DNA of 64,000 nt from CALJFL01 sp039964455 (GTDB lineage Bacteria > Pseudomonadota > Gammaproteobacteria > Pseudomonadales > Halieaceae), in NCBI GenBank assembly GCA_039964455.1, contig JBDVXK010000004.1, forward strand, positions 186,001 through 250,000, in the 5' to 3' direction. Below the pieces are notes generated by a model, which was not told the DNA's origin, did no database searches, and saw only the letters and a list, made by a program, of their open reading frames with translations. The translations under genes and the position numbers were made by a program. Positions 1-7,975 of the stretch are shown here, piece after piece (position 1 is the first letter of the stretch; each line of letters begins with the position of its first letter).

Positions 1-13
1 TTCCGGAGTAGTG

Positions 14-991
14 ATGAAAGCAGTAGTGTGCAAAGAACATGGTTTGGCTGACAAGCTGGAACTGGTCAGTGACTGGGCCGAACCGACCGTGGGTGAGAAC
101 GATGTGCTTATCCAGGTCAGGGCCGCAGGCCTTAATTTCCCCGATGTCCTGATGATTCAGGGCAAGTATCAGATGCAGCCCGATATGCCTTTTGTGCCCG
201 GTGGAGAGTGCGCTGGCGATGTTGTTGCAATAGGTGCGGCCGTGTCGCGCTTCAAGGTGGGTGACAAGGTGGTTTGTATGGGCGGCTCTGGCGCCTTTAC
301 CGAACAGCTGAGCATTCACGAGATGGCGGCCTTCCCAATGCCAGAAGGGCTGAGCTATGAGCAGGCTGCAGGCGTAGGTATTACCTATTTCACGTCTTAC
401 TACGCGCTCAAGCAAAGAGGGAATTTGCAGGCGGGCGAGACCCTGCTGGTTCTTGGTGCTGCAGGTGGCGTTGGCGTTACTGCCATTGAGTTGGGCAAGT
501 TGATGGGGGCCAGGGTAATCGCCGCTGCCAGCAGCGATGAAAAGCTGGAGTTGTGCAAGCAACTCGGCGCCGACGAGGTAATCAATTACAGCAATACCGA
601 TTTGAAGACGGCGATCAAGGAGCTTACAGACGGTCGCGGCGTGGATGTTGTCTACGATCCCGTTGGTGGTGATTTCGCGGAGCCGGCAATTCGCGGTATG
701 GCGTGGAACGGTCGCTATCTGGTGATCGGTTTTGCCAGTGGCCCGATTCCCAAAATCCCACTCAACCTGACACTGCTCAAGGGCTGCTCACTAGTGGGTG
801 TGTTCTGGGGTAGATTCTGCGGTGAAGAGCCGGAGCAGCACATAAGCAACATCAATACACTTTGGGAACTGTTTGCCGAGGGCAAGCTTAAGCCCGTGGT
901 AACCGATGTATTCCCGCTGGCGCAGTACGAAGATGCATTTAATTGTATGATTGAGCGTCGGGCCCGCGGCAAGGTCATACTCACTCTGTAA
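14..991 (+). CDS. NADPH:quinone oxidoreductase family protein (zinc-independent MDR)
   Basis: A 325-residue medium-chain dehydrogenase/reductase. It has the GroES-like N-terminal half and a Rossmann domain with the AAGGVG nucleotide-binding motif at residues 149-154, the form typical of QOR enzymes that reduce quinones or enoyl/enone substrates with NADPH. The structural zinc cysteine cluster of zinc alcohol dehydrogenases is absent. A GTG at 11 is in frame, but GGAG at 5-8 spaces correctly only to ATG 14. An iron alcohol dehydrogenase follows after 13 bases with its own ribosome site, so the two are probably cotranscribed. The substrate is unknown; the neighbours suggest fatty-acid or alcohol catabolism. 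Confidence 0.88.
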   Translation: MKAVVCKEHGLADKLELVSDWAEPTVGENDVLIQVRAAGLNFPDVLMIQGKYQMQPDMPFVPGGECAGDVVAIGAAVSRFKVGDKVVCMGGSGAFTEQLSIHEMAAFPMPEGLSYEQAAGVGITYFTSYYALKQRGNLQAGETLLVLGAAGGVGVTAIELGKLMGARVIAAASSDEKLELCKQLGADEVINYSNTDLKTAIKELTDGRGVDVVYDPVGGDFAEPAIRGMAWNGRYLVIGFASGPIPKIPLNLTLLKGCSLVGVFWGRFCGEEPEQHISNINTLWELFAEGKLKPVVTDVFPLAQYEDAFNCMIERRARGKVILTL

Positions 992-1004
992 GGAGCAACT
1001 CGCT

Positions 1005-2171
1005 ATGCAGCCGTTCACGTTTAATACAGTAGGGCAAATCGTAAACGTACCTGGCAGTGCGCTGACGCTTGCTGATTATTGTCGACGGCTTGGCATGCAG
1101 CGGCCGCTGTTGGTGACTGACCCTGGCCTGATGTCTATTGGTCTCGTTCAGCCAGTGATTGCCGCGATTGAGGCGGCCGGCCTGCCACTCACAATTTTTG
1201 ACCAGGTGCGCGAAGACCCACCGGAAGAAACCGTATTGGCTGCCAGAGACCTGGCGGCCGACGCCGGTGTTGATGGCGTTGTTGCCGTGGGTGGCGGCAG
1301 TTCCATGGATGTGGCCAAAGTTGTAGCTACCCTGTTGGTGGGTGATCAAACGCTGGCCGACATGTATGGTGTTGACCAGGTGACTGGCGGGCGCTTACCG
1401 CTGATCCTGGTACCAACCACGGCGGGCACCGGGTCCGAAGTCACACCTGTAGCGGTGGTTACCACTGGCGCTACCACCAAGGCAGGCGTTTCATCCACGG
1501 TGTTATTACCCGATATAGCAATCCTGGACGCCGACCTGACTCTGGGGCTTCCTCCGGCAGTGACTGCCATGACCGGTGTTGATGCGATGGTGCACGCGAT
1601 CGAGGCCTACACGTCCGTACACAAAAAAAATCCGGTGTCTGATAACCTTGCCAGGCAAGCGCTTCAGCTACTTGGCGGGAACATTCGTACCGCTGTAAAT
1701 AATGGCGCCGACCGCAATGCCCGAGCCAATATGTTGCTGGGTGCAACGCTTGCCGGGCAGGCTTTTGCCAATGCCCCGGTTGCCGCAGTGCATGCCCTGG
1801 CATATCCCCTGGGGGGGCATTATCACATTCCACATGGTCTCAGTAACTCCTTGGTGCTGCCCTCGGTGCTGGCATTCAATGCCAGCGAGGCTGCCGAGCT
1901 TTATGCCGAGCTCGCTGAGATTATTGTCGGTGAGCCGCTGTCGGGCAGTGCCGAGTCGAAGACCGACCAGATGATTTCTGCACTGCGTAAGCTGATTGAT
2001 GACGTAAAGTTACCGGCCACACTGGAACAGGCAAAGGTGAAAGAATCGGACCTGGAAATGCTGGCGGAGGATGCGATGTTGCAGCAGCGCCTGTTGATCA
2101 ACAATCCACGCGAAGTTGCCTATGACGATGCCTTGTCTATCTATCGGGCCGCCTATCGAGAGTCCCCATGA
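1005..2171 (+). CDS. Iron-containing alcohol dehydrogenase
   Basis: A 388-residue group III (iron-dependent) alcohol dehydrogenase that oxidises an alcohol to an aldehyde with NAD(P). The GGGSSMD dinucleotide motif is at residues 96-102. The metal ligands expected from the FucO family are all visible: Asp193, His197, His263 and His277 (the last in the HIPHG motif). The reading frame is open upstream to 951, but AGGAG at 991-995 spaces well to ATG 1005. The gene ends in a 4-base ATGA overlap with the thioesterase gene, which implies translational coupling. The substrate cannot be told from sequence. Confidence 0.9.
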   Translation: MQPFTFNTVGQIVNVPGSALTLADYCRRLGMQRPLLVTDPGLMSIGLVQPVIAAIEAAGLPLTIFDQVREDPPEETVLAARDLAADAGVDGVVAVGGGSSMDVAKVVATLLVGDQTLADMYGVDQVTGGRLPLILVPTTAGTGSEVTPVAVVTTGATTKAGVSSTVLLPDIAILDADLTLGLPPAVTAMTGVDAMVHAIEAYTSVHKKNPVSDNLARQALQLLGGNIRTAVNNGADRNARANMLLGATLAGQAFANAPVAAVHALAYPLGGHYHIPHGLSNSLVLPSVLAFNASEAAELYAELAEIIVGEPLSGSAESKTDQMISALRKLIDDVKLPATLEQAKVKESDLEMLAEDAMLQQRLLINNPREVAYDDALSIYRAAYRESP

Positions 2172-2611
2172 GTCGCAAGCCACCGCCCACAAGGGCTGAT
2201 TACGAAATTTTTTATCCCCTCACCACGCGGTGGGCAGATAACGATATTTACGGCCACATTAATAACGTGGTGTATTACTCCTATTTTGATACGGCCGCCA
2301 ATCGCTACCTGATAGAGGAGGGTGGCCTCGATATAAGCCGCGCTGATATCGTCGGCTTTGTGGTCAATTCAGGCTGTGAATACCACGCGCCCATTATGCA
2401 CCCCGAAGCAATCGAAGCCGGGTTGCGTGTAGACCGGCTGGGAAACAGTTCGGTGCAATACGGCATTGCGATTTTTCGTGAGGGTGAGGATAGCTGCTGT
2501 GCCAACGGCCACTTTGTGCATGTGTTTGTAGACCGGGCCAGCAATGCATCTGTTCCGATACCGGAGGCCATGCGCGAAGCACTGGCGAAGTTACACAGGG
2601 TCCAGCCCTAG
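2168..2611 (+). CDS. Acyl-CoA thioesterase, 4-hydroxybenzoyl-CoA thioesterase (hotdog) family
   Basis: A 147-residue single-hotdog protein. The signature at residues 21-34 (R-W-A-D-N-D-I-Y-G-H-I-N-N) contains the catalytic Asp and the G-H-x-N turn of the FadM/YbgC group, which hydrolyses acyl-CoA thioesters in the cytoplasm. It overlaps the alcohol dehydrogenase stop by 4 bases and is the last gene of the plus-strand trio. Its stop codon overlaps the stop of the convergent MFS gene by 3 bases, so no terminator fits between them. The preferred acyl chain is unknown. Confidence 0.87.
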   Translation: MSRKPPPTRADYEIFYPLTTRWADNDIYGHINNVVYYSYFDTAANRYLIEEGGLDISRADIVGFVVNSGCEYHAPIMHPEAIEAGLRVDRLGNSSVQYGIAIFREGEDSCCANGHFVHVFVDRASNASVPIPEAMREALAKLHRVQP

Positions 2612-3807
2612 CGGTCCTTTACAACCAGTATTGCAAGAACAAGGAAAAATACCGCGGCGCTGAATAAGGGCGCCAGGGTTGCGTTGATCTGGTAGAGCGC
2701 GCCCGCGGTCGTGGGGCCCACGACAAAGCCGATAGCCGGACAGGCCACTACCAGGCCAGCGGCGCCACCCTGCTCAGCGGGATTTACAGCCAGTGAGGCA
2801 CCAGCTGAGATTGCTGGCATGGTTAGTCCCAATCCGGTCCCCAGAAACGCCATACCAATTGCCAGCACCGTAAACGTTTCGAAGCTGGCGATTATCGATG
2901 CACCAAACAACAGCGACAGTAGCCCCAGCTTGACGAACTGCATGGGTTGCAGTTGCAGGCGCTGCATCACGGTAACCTGGATTAAAAAGGTGAAGGAGGC
3001 GGACACCATGAGTGCAGCCCCTGTCATCTGGGCGGTGGCGATACCAGTCAGTGCCAGTTTGTCCTGTAGATGAAATCCCAGTGTCTGTTGAATGCCCGAG
3101 AACCCGACAAACAGGCCTACCGCTGATAATAGATAGACTCTCAGCCGCGGGTCCGTGAAGCGCAGCCTGATGCGTTTCTCTCGACTGACAAGCTTCTCGG
3201 GAGGTGTTGACGGCAATTGCCACCAGACCAGTAGTGCGGCGAAAGCGGTGAGGCTGGCAGCGAAGTACAGTGGCGCTAACAAGCCGAATACAGCCAGGGC
3301 CCCGCTGACCGCCGGTCCCAGAATCATTCCCATGCTGTTGGCCGTACCCAGCTTGGCCATGGTGCTGGTGCGCTTCTCACGCGTAGTGTGATCGGCGGCG
3401 TAGGCGGTGCTGGCGGGATTTGTAGCGGACATAATGGAGGCCTGGCCACAGCGCACAAACAACGCTAACAGGTACAGCGAAGTGCCGCTGACAATGCCTA
3501 ACAGGCCTCCATAAAAAGTGCTGGTGAAGGCCACTGTGCCCAGTGTGTAACCGATGAGGCCGGTGATGATGATGGGCTTTCGGCCCAGCCTGTCACTGAG
3601 CCTGCCCCATAGCGGCGACGCCACTCCGAAGACCAGGGCCGAAATGGCAACGATAGAGGTAATCTGTAGCTCGCCCAGCTCAACTTCGCGGCCTAGTGGC
3701 GCCAGAATGGCAAACACCAGCGACTGGCCTATGCCAGTCGCCATCAATGCGCTGATGAGGATTGCGAGTTGATGCCTGGAGAGGCGAACCTCTGCCTGCG
3801 GCTGCAT
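2608..3807 (-). CDS. MFS transporter, TetA/MdtG-like
   Basis: A 399-residue inner-membrane protein with about 12 hydrophobic segments. The MFS motif A, GRLSDRLGRKP, is at residues 68-78 between TM2 and TM3, typical of proton-driven drug or metabolite exporters of the DHA1 type. It lies 8 bases after the acyl-CoA dehydrogenase stop and is the last gene of a five-gene minus-strand operon controlled by the TetR gene. Export of a toxic intermediate or substrate is a reasonable inference, but the substrate is unknown. Confidence 0.85.
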   Translation of the reverse strand: MQPQAEVRLSRHQLAILISALMATGIGQSLVFAILAPLGREVELGELQITSIVAISALVFGVASPLWGRLSDRLGRKPIIITGLIGYTLGTVAFTSTFYGGLLGIVSGTSLYLLALFVRCGQASIMSATNPASTAYAADHTTREKRTSTMAKLGTANSMGMILGPAVSGALAVFGLLAPLYFAASLTAFAALLVWWQLPSTPPEKLVSREKRIRLRFTDPRLRVYLLSAVGLFVGFSGIQQTLGFHLQDKLALTGIATAQMTGAALMVSASFTFLIQVTVMQRLQLQPMQFVKLGLLSLLFGASIIASFETFTVLAIGMAFLGTGLGLTMPAISAGASLAVNPAEQGGAAGLVVACPAIGFVVGPTTAGALYQINATLAPLFSAAVFFLVLAILVVKDR

Positions 3808-3815
3808 TTACCGGT

Positions 3816-5033
3816 CTACTTGAGCTCGCTGGATGACTTGCCCAGCAGTCGGCGGGCTACAATCAGCTGTTGAATTTGTTGAGTGCCCTCGAAGATATCG
3901 AGAATTTTTGAGTCTCGGGCGAATTTCTCCAGCAGCTGCTGTTCGCTGTAACCCAGGCTCTGGCAGAGTTCGACACAGCGCAAGGTCACGTAATTGCCCA
4001 TGCGCCCGGCCTTGGCTTTGCACATGGATGCTTCCATGGAGTTGGGCTGCTTGTTGTCGGCCATCCAGGCGGCTTTCTGTACTAGCAGTTTGGCGGCCAG
4101 CCAGTCGGCCTCCATTTTGCACAGTTCTGCCTCCACGGCAGACAGGTTGTTTACCTTGCGGTCAAAGTTCAGTTCGACACCTTCCGACGCCAGCAGCTGC
4201 TGGGCCAGGTCTAGGGCGGCCCGGGCGACGCCGATTGCCATTGCTGCAACCGGTGGGCGGGTGTTATCGAAGGTTTGCATCACGCCGCCAAACGCCTTTT
4301 TCCTGCCCTCGGCATCGGTGGCTACCTCGGCAGAGCCCAGAATATTTTCGCTGGGAATGCGACAGTCGTTAAAGGAGATTGCCGCGGTATCCGAGGCTCT
4401 AATGCCCATCTTGTGTTCCAGCCGGGTGACCTCGCAGCCCGGTGTTCCTTTCTCTACGATGAAGGATTTGATCGCCGCCTTGCCCAGCGACTTGTCCAGT
4501 GTCGCCCAGACCACCAGGGTGTCGCTGCGCTCGCCGTCGGTGACATAAATCTTCTCGCCATTGAGAACCCACTCAGCGCCATCGGCGACGGCGGTGGTGG
4601 TGATATTGGCAGAGTCGGAGCCGGTACCGGGCTCGGTGATGCACATTGCCGCGTAGGACTTGCCATACTTCTCGACTTGCTCAGGTGTGCCCACTGCATT
4701 GATTGCCGCATTGCCCAGTCCGCTACCGGGCATACCCAGGAACAGGCCCACGTCGCCCCAGCACAGCGCTTCCATGCCGGTAACAGCGCCGAGACTGGCG
4801 CCATTAACCACTGCAGGAGTTTCGTCGCTATTACTGTTAGCGGATTTCTTCTTGGCTCGGCCACCACCCGCGCGGGCATCTCCGAGTAACTTGGCCACTT
4901 CTTCCATTTCTTTTGGGTAGCTGTGCTCCTCGCGATCATACTTGCGGGAGTAAGGTCTGATCATATGCTCAGACACCTGCATCAGGCCGTTGTAAATTTC
5001 AGCGTGCGCTTTCGATAATTCCAGATTGATCAT
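3816..5033 (-). CDS. Acyl-CoA dehydrogenase (FAD-dependent)
   Basis: A 405-residue flavoenzyme of the acyl-CoA dehydrogenase family, which forms trans-2-enoyl-CoA from acyl-CoA and passes electrons to ETF. Visible features are the T-E-P-G-T-G-S-D segment that contacts FAD and substrate, and the C-terminal FEGTQQIQ motif, where Glu382 is the likely catalytic base. A Gly/Lys-rich insert at about residues 53-70, including GGGRAKKKS, looks like a flexible basic linker in the N-terminal helical domain. The gene sits 22 bases after the second dehydrogenase gene. Two adjacent paralogs in one operon suggest a heteromer or two chain-specific steps. Confidence 0.9.
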   Translation of the reverse strand: MINLELSKAHAEIYNGLMQVSEHMIRPYSRKYDREEHSYPKEMEEVAKLLGDARAGGGRAKKKSANSNSDETPAVVNGASLGAVTGMEALCWGDVGLFLGMPGSGLGNAAINAVGTPEQVEKYGKSYAAMCITEPGTGSDSANITTTAVADGAEWVLNGEKIYVTDGERSDTLVVWATLDKSLGKAAIKSFIVEKGTPGCEVTRLEHKMGIRASDTAAISFNDCRIPSENILGSAEVATDAEGRKKAFGGVMQTFDNTRPPVAAMAIGVARAALDLAQQLLASEGVELNFDRKVNNLSAVEAELCKMEADWLAAKLLVQKAAWMADNKQPNSMEASMCKAKAGRMGNYVTLRCVELCQSLGYSEQQLLEKFARDSKILDIFEGTQQIQQLIVARRLLGKSSSELK

Positions 5034-5055
5034 CAGTTCAGTCTCCGCGTCGGGG

Positions 5056-6171
5056 TTACAGGCTTGTCACGCCTTCCAGAAGGGCGATGGCTCGCAGGTT
5101 GCGATACCACATTTCCACCGGGTGCTCGCGACAGAATCCGTGGCCCCCCAATAGCTGCACCCCGTCAGTACCGATCTTCATGGCCTGCTCGGCGCAGAAG
5201 GTTTTCGCCAGGTACGCATCCCGGTGAAAGTCCAGCCCCTGTTCTGCACGGGATGCCGCGCGCCATGTCATCAGCCGCATGCCTTCAAGTTCAGTCGCCA
5301 TGTCGGCAATCATGAAAGCCACCGATTGACGGTTGGTAATGGGTTCGCCAAAGGCGATTCGCTCGTTGCAGTACTCGGCAACGTAGTCCAGTACGCCCCG
5401 GCAGGTACCCACGGCCAGCGCGCAAATGCCGAGGTTGGACAGGTCCAGAAAACGTTGCAGGTCGAAGGTGTCATTGCCCAGCAGGGCGTCACTGGATAAG
5501 GCGGTATCGGTAAACGTGATGGATGCCAGTTCCACTGTGCGCAGGCCCATATGGGGTTCAACATTGCGTGTTACACCACCTGCTGTGTTGTCGACGATAA
5601 ACGCTGCTGGCCCCTCGCCGGCCAGGGTGGCGACTACCAGCATCAATTCGGCAGATGCTCCCAGTGGCACCATGGTCTTGGTGCCGTTGAGCACAAAGCC
5701 CTGTTCGGTGCGAGCGGCATGGCATTCAGGTGCGGTCGGTTCAAAGGTAGCCCGTGGCTCCATAATTGCCGTGGTAGCCGGCAGGAATTTATCAGTGCAG
5801 AATTGCGGAAGGTATTTCTCCTTCTGCGCCTCGGTGCCCTGGTCGAGTAGTGTGTTGACGAACGCCAGCGGACTAACCGCTGCGATCGCCAGGCCCAGGT
5901 CCCCATGGGCTAAATCCTCGTGATTAAGTGCATTGGATACCGGCGCCCTGATGACACCGGCGCCGCCAAGGGCCTCGGGTATGGGCATGAGAGCCAGGCC
6001 CAGTTCCAGTGTTGTTTGGCAAAAATCCCCGGGTGCCTCGCCGGCCTGATCAGCGGCCATAGCAATGGCGCGCAATTCGGCATTGGCGAAACGCTGAACG
6101 GTGTCGCGGTTCATCCGCTGATCATCGCTCAGGGTCAGGTCAAATAATGTGCTGTCGGTAGTAGCGTTCAT
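5056..6171 (-). CDS. Acyl-CoA dehydrogenase family protein
   Basis: A 371-residue acyl-CoA dehydrogenase, distant from its downstream neighbour. It ends just after the R-N-L-R-A-I-A-L-L-E-G motif, so the candidate catalytic Glu366 is 5 residues from the C terminus. Such short C-termini occur in some paralogs that pair with a longer partner. It begins 7 bases after the TetR stop. The role is inferred as beta-oxidation of an unusual acyl, steroid or aromatic CoA thioester; activity on its own is uncertain. Confidence 0.86.
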   Translation of the reverse strand: MNATTDSTLFDLTLSDDQRMNRDTVQRFANAELRAIAMAADQAGEAPGDFCQTTLELGLALMPIPEALGGAGVIRAPVSNALNHEDLAHGDLGLAIAAVSPLAFVNTLLDQGTEAQKEKYLPQFCTDKFLPATTAIMEPRATFEPTAPECHAARTEQGFVLNGTKTMVPLGASAELMLVVATLAGEGPAAFIVDNTAGGVTRNVEPHMGLRTVELASITFTDTALSSDALLGNDTFDLQRFLDLSNLGICALAVGTCRGVLDYVAEYCNERIAFGEPITNRQSVAFMIADMATELEGMRLMTWRAASRAEQGLDFHRDAYLAKTFCAEQAMKIGTDGVQLLGGHGFCREHPVEMWYRNLRAIALLEGVTSL

Positions 6172-6178
6172 GGTGATG

Positions 6179-6853
6179 TTATCCGTCAGTGTTCGTGTTG
6201 GCTTTTAGCCCGCCGATGAGAAAATCGACGAGATGGTCAAGAAGTGCGTCGTTGTCGAAGTGGCTGAGGTCGCCAAGCGGTGTATGCGACAGGGAATCCA
6301 CCTCGGCGATCCCGTGGAACACATTGACACTCATAAACATCAGCCTCAGGCGTCGCACTTCATCGGGAATTTCTGGCAGTAGCTGCGCCAGTTGGTCATC
6401 CACTCGGCGCCAGAACGGTTCATAGACCGGATTTACCACGGCGGCGATATCGGCGTTGTTCTCACTTAACACCCGCGACATAAAACGTATTGCATCGCGG
6501 CCCCAGTCGTGTCGTTGGGGAAGCTCCGCCAATGGGCGCAGGGTGTTGCGAAAGGCACTGCGTAAATCCTTGGCCTCGCCGGTCTGTTCGCGTATCTGCG
6601 CGGTGTGAGCTGCCAGTTCTTCGGCGATCATCTCCACCAGGGCTTGAATGACACCGGCCTTGTTACTGAAGTGGTAATGCATGGCCGCTGAGTTGCGCGA
6701 ACCCGCGTCGGCACTGATGCGTCTGAGTGACACGGCGGCAAGCCCCTCTTCGGCGTAGAGATGTAGCGCGGTCAGCAACAGGCGCTGGCGCGTATCGCCC
6801 TTGCCGCGCGCCGGTGCACGAAGTGCCTCAGCTGTCACCGTTGTCACTCTCAC
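6179..6853 (-). CDS. TetR family transcriptional regulator
   Basis: A 224-residue repressor-type protein. The N-terminal helix-turn-helix (about residues 20-70, ending in the A-M-H-Y-H-F-S-N-K-A-G recognition segment) is diagnostic of TetR. The C-terminal helical domain should bind a ligand, perhaps an acyl-CoA given the neighbours. All usable starts are GTG: 6853, 6847 or 6838. The last has GAGAG 8 bases upstream and may be the real one. The 5' end overlaps the SDR gene, so it is translationally coupled. It probably autoregulates the operon through the palindrome at 7711-7726. Confidence 0.86.
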   Translation of the reverse strand: MRVTTVTAEALRAPARGKGDTRQRLLLTALHLYAEEGLAAVSLRRISADAGSRNSAAMHYHFSNKAGVIQALVEMIAEELAAHTAQIREQTGEAKDLRSAFRNTLRPLAELPQRHDWGRDAIRFMSRVLSENNADIAAVVNPVYEPFWRRVDDQLAQLLPEIPDEVRRLRLMFMSVNVFHGIAEVDSLSHTPLGDLSHFDNDALLDHLVDFLIGGLKANTNTDG

Positions 6854-7658
6854 CGAGGCGGCCTATGCCAGGTAGCAAGCGGGTGTAGTTGACCGGGAAC
6901 AGTCTGCTGATAATCGAGATGTAGTAGGCGTCAGCGCCGATCAGCAAGCGCTTCTTGCGTTTTTCTGCAGCCCGTATAATTTTTGCTGCCGCGGATTCGG
7001 CGCTTGTGCGCGCGAACTGTAAAAACATTTCTTCACGTTCATCCGGGGTCTGATCTGCAACTCCGCCCCTGGAGTTTCTCGCAATACTGGTGCGTATGCC
7101 GCCCGGATGAACACAGCAAACACTGATGTTGTCGCCGGCGGTTTCCTGGCGCAGGGCCTCGGTGAATCCGCGAACGGCAAATTTTGAGGCGTTATAGGCG
7201 GACTGTGTGGGTACCCCGATTATGCCAAACACGGAGGAGATATTGACCAGGTGGCCGTTATTGGCACGCTTCAGTAAAGGTAAAAATGCGGTGGTGCCGT
7301 GTACCACGCCCCAGAAATTGATATTCATCAGCCATTCGAAGTCGTCGTAGTTTTGCTCATCGACCCTGTCGCTCAGGGCGACCCCGGCATTATTGACCAG
7401 CAAGTCTATGTGGCCTGCCTGCTCGGCGACACGGTCGGCGTAGGCGTGCACAGCGGACCTGTCGGCGACGTCCAGGCGTTCTATGTGGCAGGCCAGCTCC
7501 TGTCGCGTCAGCAGTGCTTTGGTTTCCGTCAGGCCAGCCTCACTGACATCACTGAGCCATAACTCGCAGCCATCACTGTTCAGTTGCAGGGCCAGTGCCC
7601 GGCCAATCCCCGAACCGGCGCCGGTGATCACGGCATGTTTGCCTGAAAAATACGTCAT
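6828..7658 (-). CDS. Short-chain dehydrogenase/reductase (SDR)
   Basis: A 276-residue classical SDR with the TGAGSGIG cofactor loop at residues 12-19, the NNAG motif at 89-92 and the catalytic triad Ser141/142, Tyr155 and Lys159. It is probably a 3-hydroxyacyl or alcohol oxidoreductase using NAD(P). It is the first gene of the minus-strand operon SDR-tetR-ACAD-ACAD-MFS and overlaps the regulator gene. The promoter region lies in the 317-base gap shared with carA. Confidence 0.9.
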   Translation of the reverse strand: MTYFSGKHAVITGAGSGIGRALALQLNSDGCELWLSDVSEAGLTETKALLTRQELACHIERLDVADRSAVHAYADRVAEQAGHIDLLVNNAGVALSDRVDEQNYDDFEWLMNINFWGVVHGTTAFLPLLKRANNGHLVNISSVFGIIGVPTQSAYNASKFAVRGFTEALRQETAGDNISVCCVHPGGIRTSIARNSRGGVADQTPDEREEMFLQFARTSAESAAAKIIRAAEKRKKRLLIGADAYYISIISRLFPVNYTRLLPGIGRLGESDNGDS

Positions 7659-7690
7659 ATACTCGCTCCGCCAGGTAATCGCAGTCGGCT

Positions 7691-7726
7691 ATAGTAAGCC
7701 AAACTCTTATTAAAGCAAGCGCTTTA
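7691..7726 (-). promoter_or_regulatory. Promoter and palindromic operator candidate for the SDR-TetR operon
   Basis: On the minus strand a -35-like TTGCTT (7718-7713) and a -10-like TACTAT (7696-7691) are separated by 16 bases. The inverted repeat TAAAGC-N4-GCTTTA (7711-7726) overlaps the -35 box. A palindrome of this size over a promoter is where a TetR repressor would bind, and the second gene of the operon encodes one. The boxes match the consensus only moderately, so this is a candidate. Confidence 0.5.
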
Positions 7727-7787
7727 GAATGAAAGGTCCGGGATGAGCAGGCAACCGCGCGAGTGCCTCGCAAAGCTGTCGGTTTGC

Positions 7788-7816
7788 TGGACACGATCAT
7801 GCCTATCCCATACAAT
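7788..7816 (+). promoter_or_regulatory. Sigma-70 promoter of the carAB operon
   Basis: TGGACA at 7788-7793 and TACAAT at 7811-7816, each 5 of 6 to consensus, are separated by exactly 17 bases. Transcription would start near 7823, giving a leader of about 150 bases before carA. The leader contains a T5 tract at 7841-7845, a small ORF and a terminator hairpin. I recognise no ArgR or PurR site with confidence. Confidence 0.7.
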
Positions 7817-7888
7817 CTGGCGCCAGATTTCACTCCCCCGTTTTTGTCTGCGGGCGGCGTGTACAGCACTGAAACCAGAGAAGAATTT

Positions 7889-7957
7889 ATGAAGAAAAGC
7901 GAGATGCGGATTCCCATCTCGCTTTTTTTCGGGCGCGCGCGGCATGTCCGCCGGTAG
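7889..7957 (+). CDS. Putative leader peptide of carAB (22 codons)
   Basis: ATG 7889 begins a 22-codon ORF ending at TAG 7955-7957, 18 bases before the carA start. A purine-rich stretch (AGAGAAGA, 7876-7883) could act as its ribosome site. The ORF runs straight through the terminator hairpin at 7895-7926, so a translating ribosome would melt it, as in the pyrBI and pyrE leaders of enterics. Five of 22 codons are Arg: one in the hairpin loop and four after the T-run. An in-frame GTG at 7859 could extend it to 32 codons. Function is inferred from position only. Confidence 0.55.
   Translation: MKKSEMRIPISLFFGRARHVRR
7895..7929 (+). terminator. Intrinsic terminator / attenuator upstream of carA
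   Basis: A perfect 12-bp stem (AAAAGCGAGATG at 7895-7906 with its complement at 7915-7926) encloses an 8-base loop and runs into T7 at 7923-7929. It lies between the carAB promoter and the carA start, inside the leader ORF, so it must be read through for carAB expression. This makes it an attenuator candidate rather than an end-of-operon terminator. Confidence 0.8.
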
Positions 7958-7975
7958 ATAAATAGGGAGGCACGA

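Noticed and set aside
5056..6171. The second acyl-CoA dehydrogenase as a truncated pseudogene
   Set aside because: It ends early, but the candidate catalytic Glu is retained, the frame is intact and spacing to neighbours is tight, so a short-form paralog is more likely.
7763..7888. Longer version of the carA leader ORF (64 codons from 7763)
   Set aside because: Its start lies upstream of the predicted promoter, so only the part from 7859 or 7889 could be translated from that transcript.
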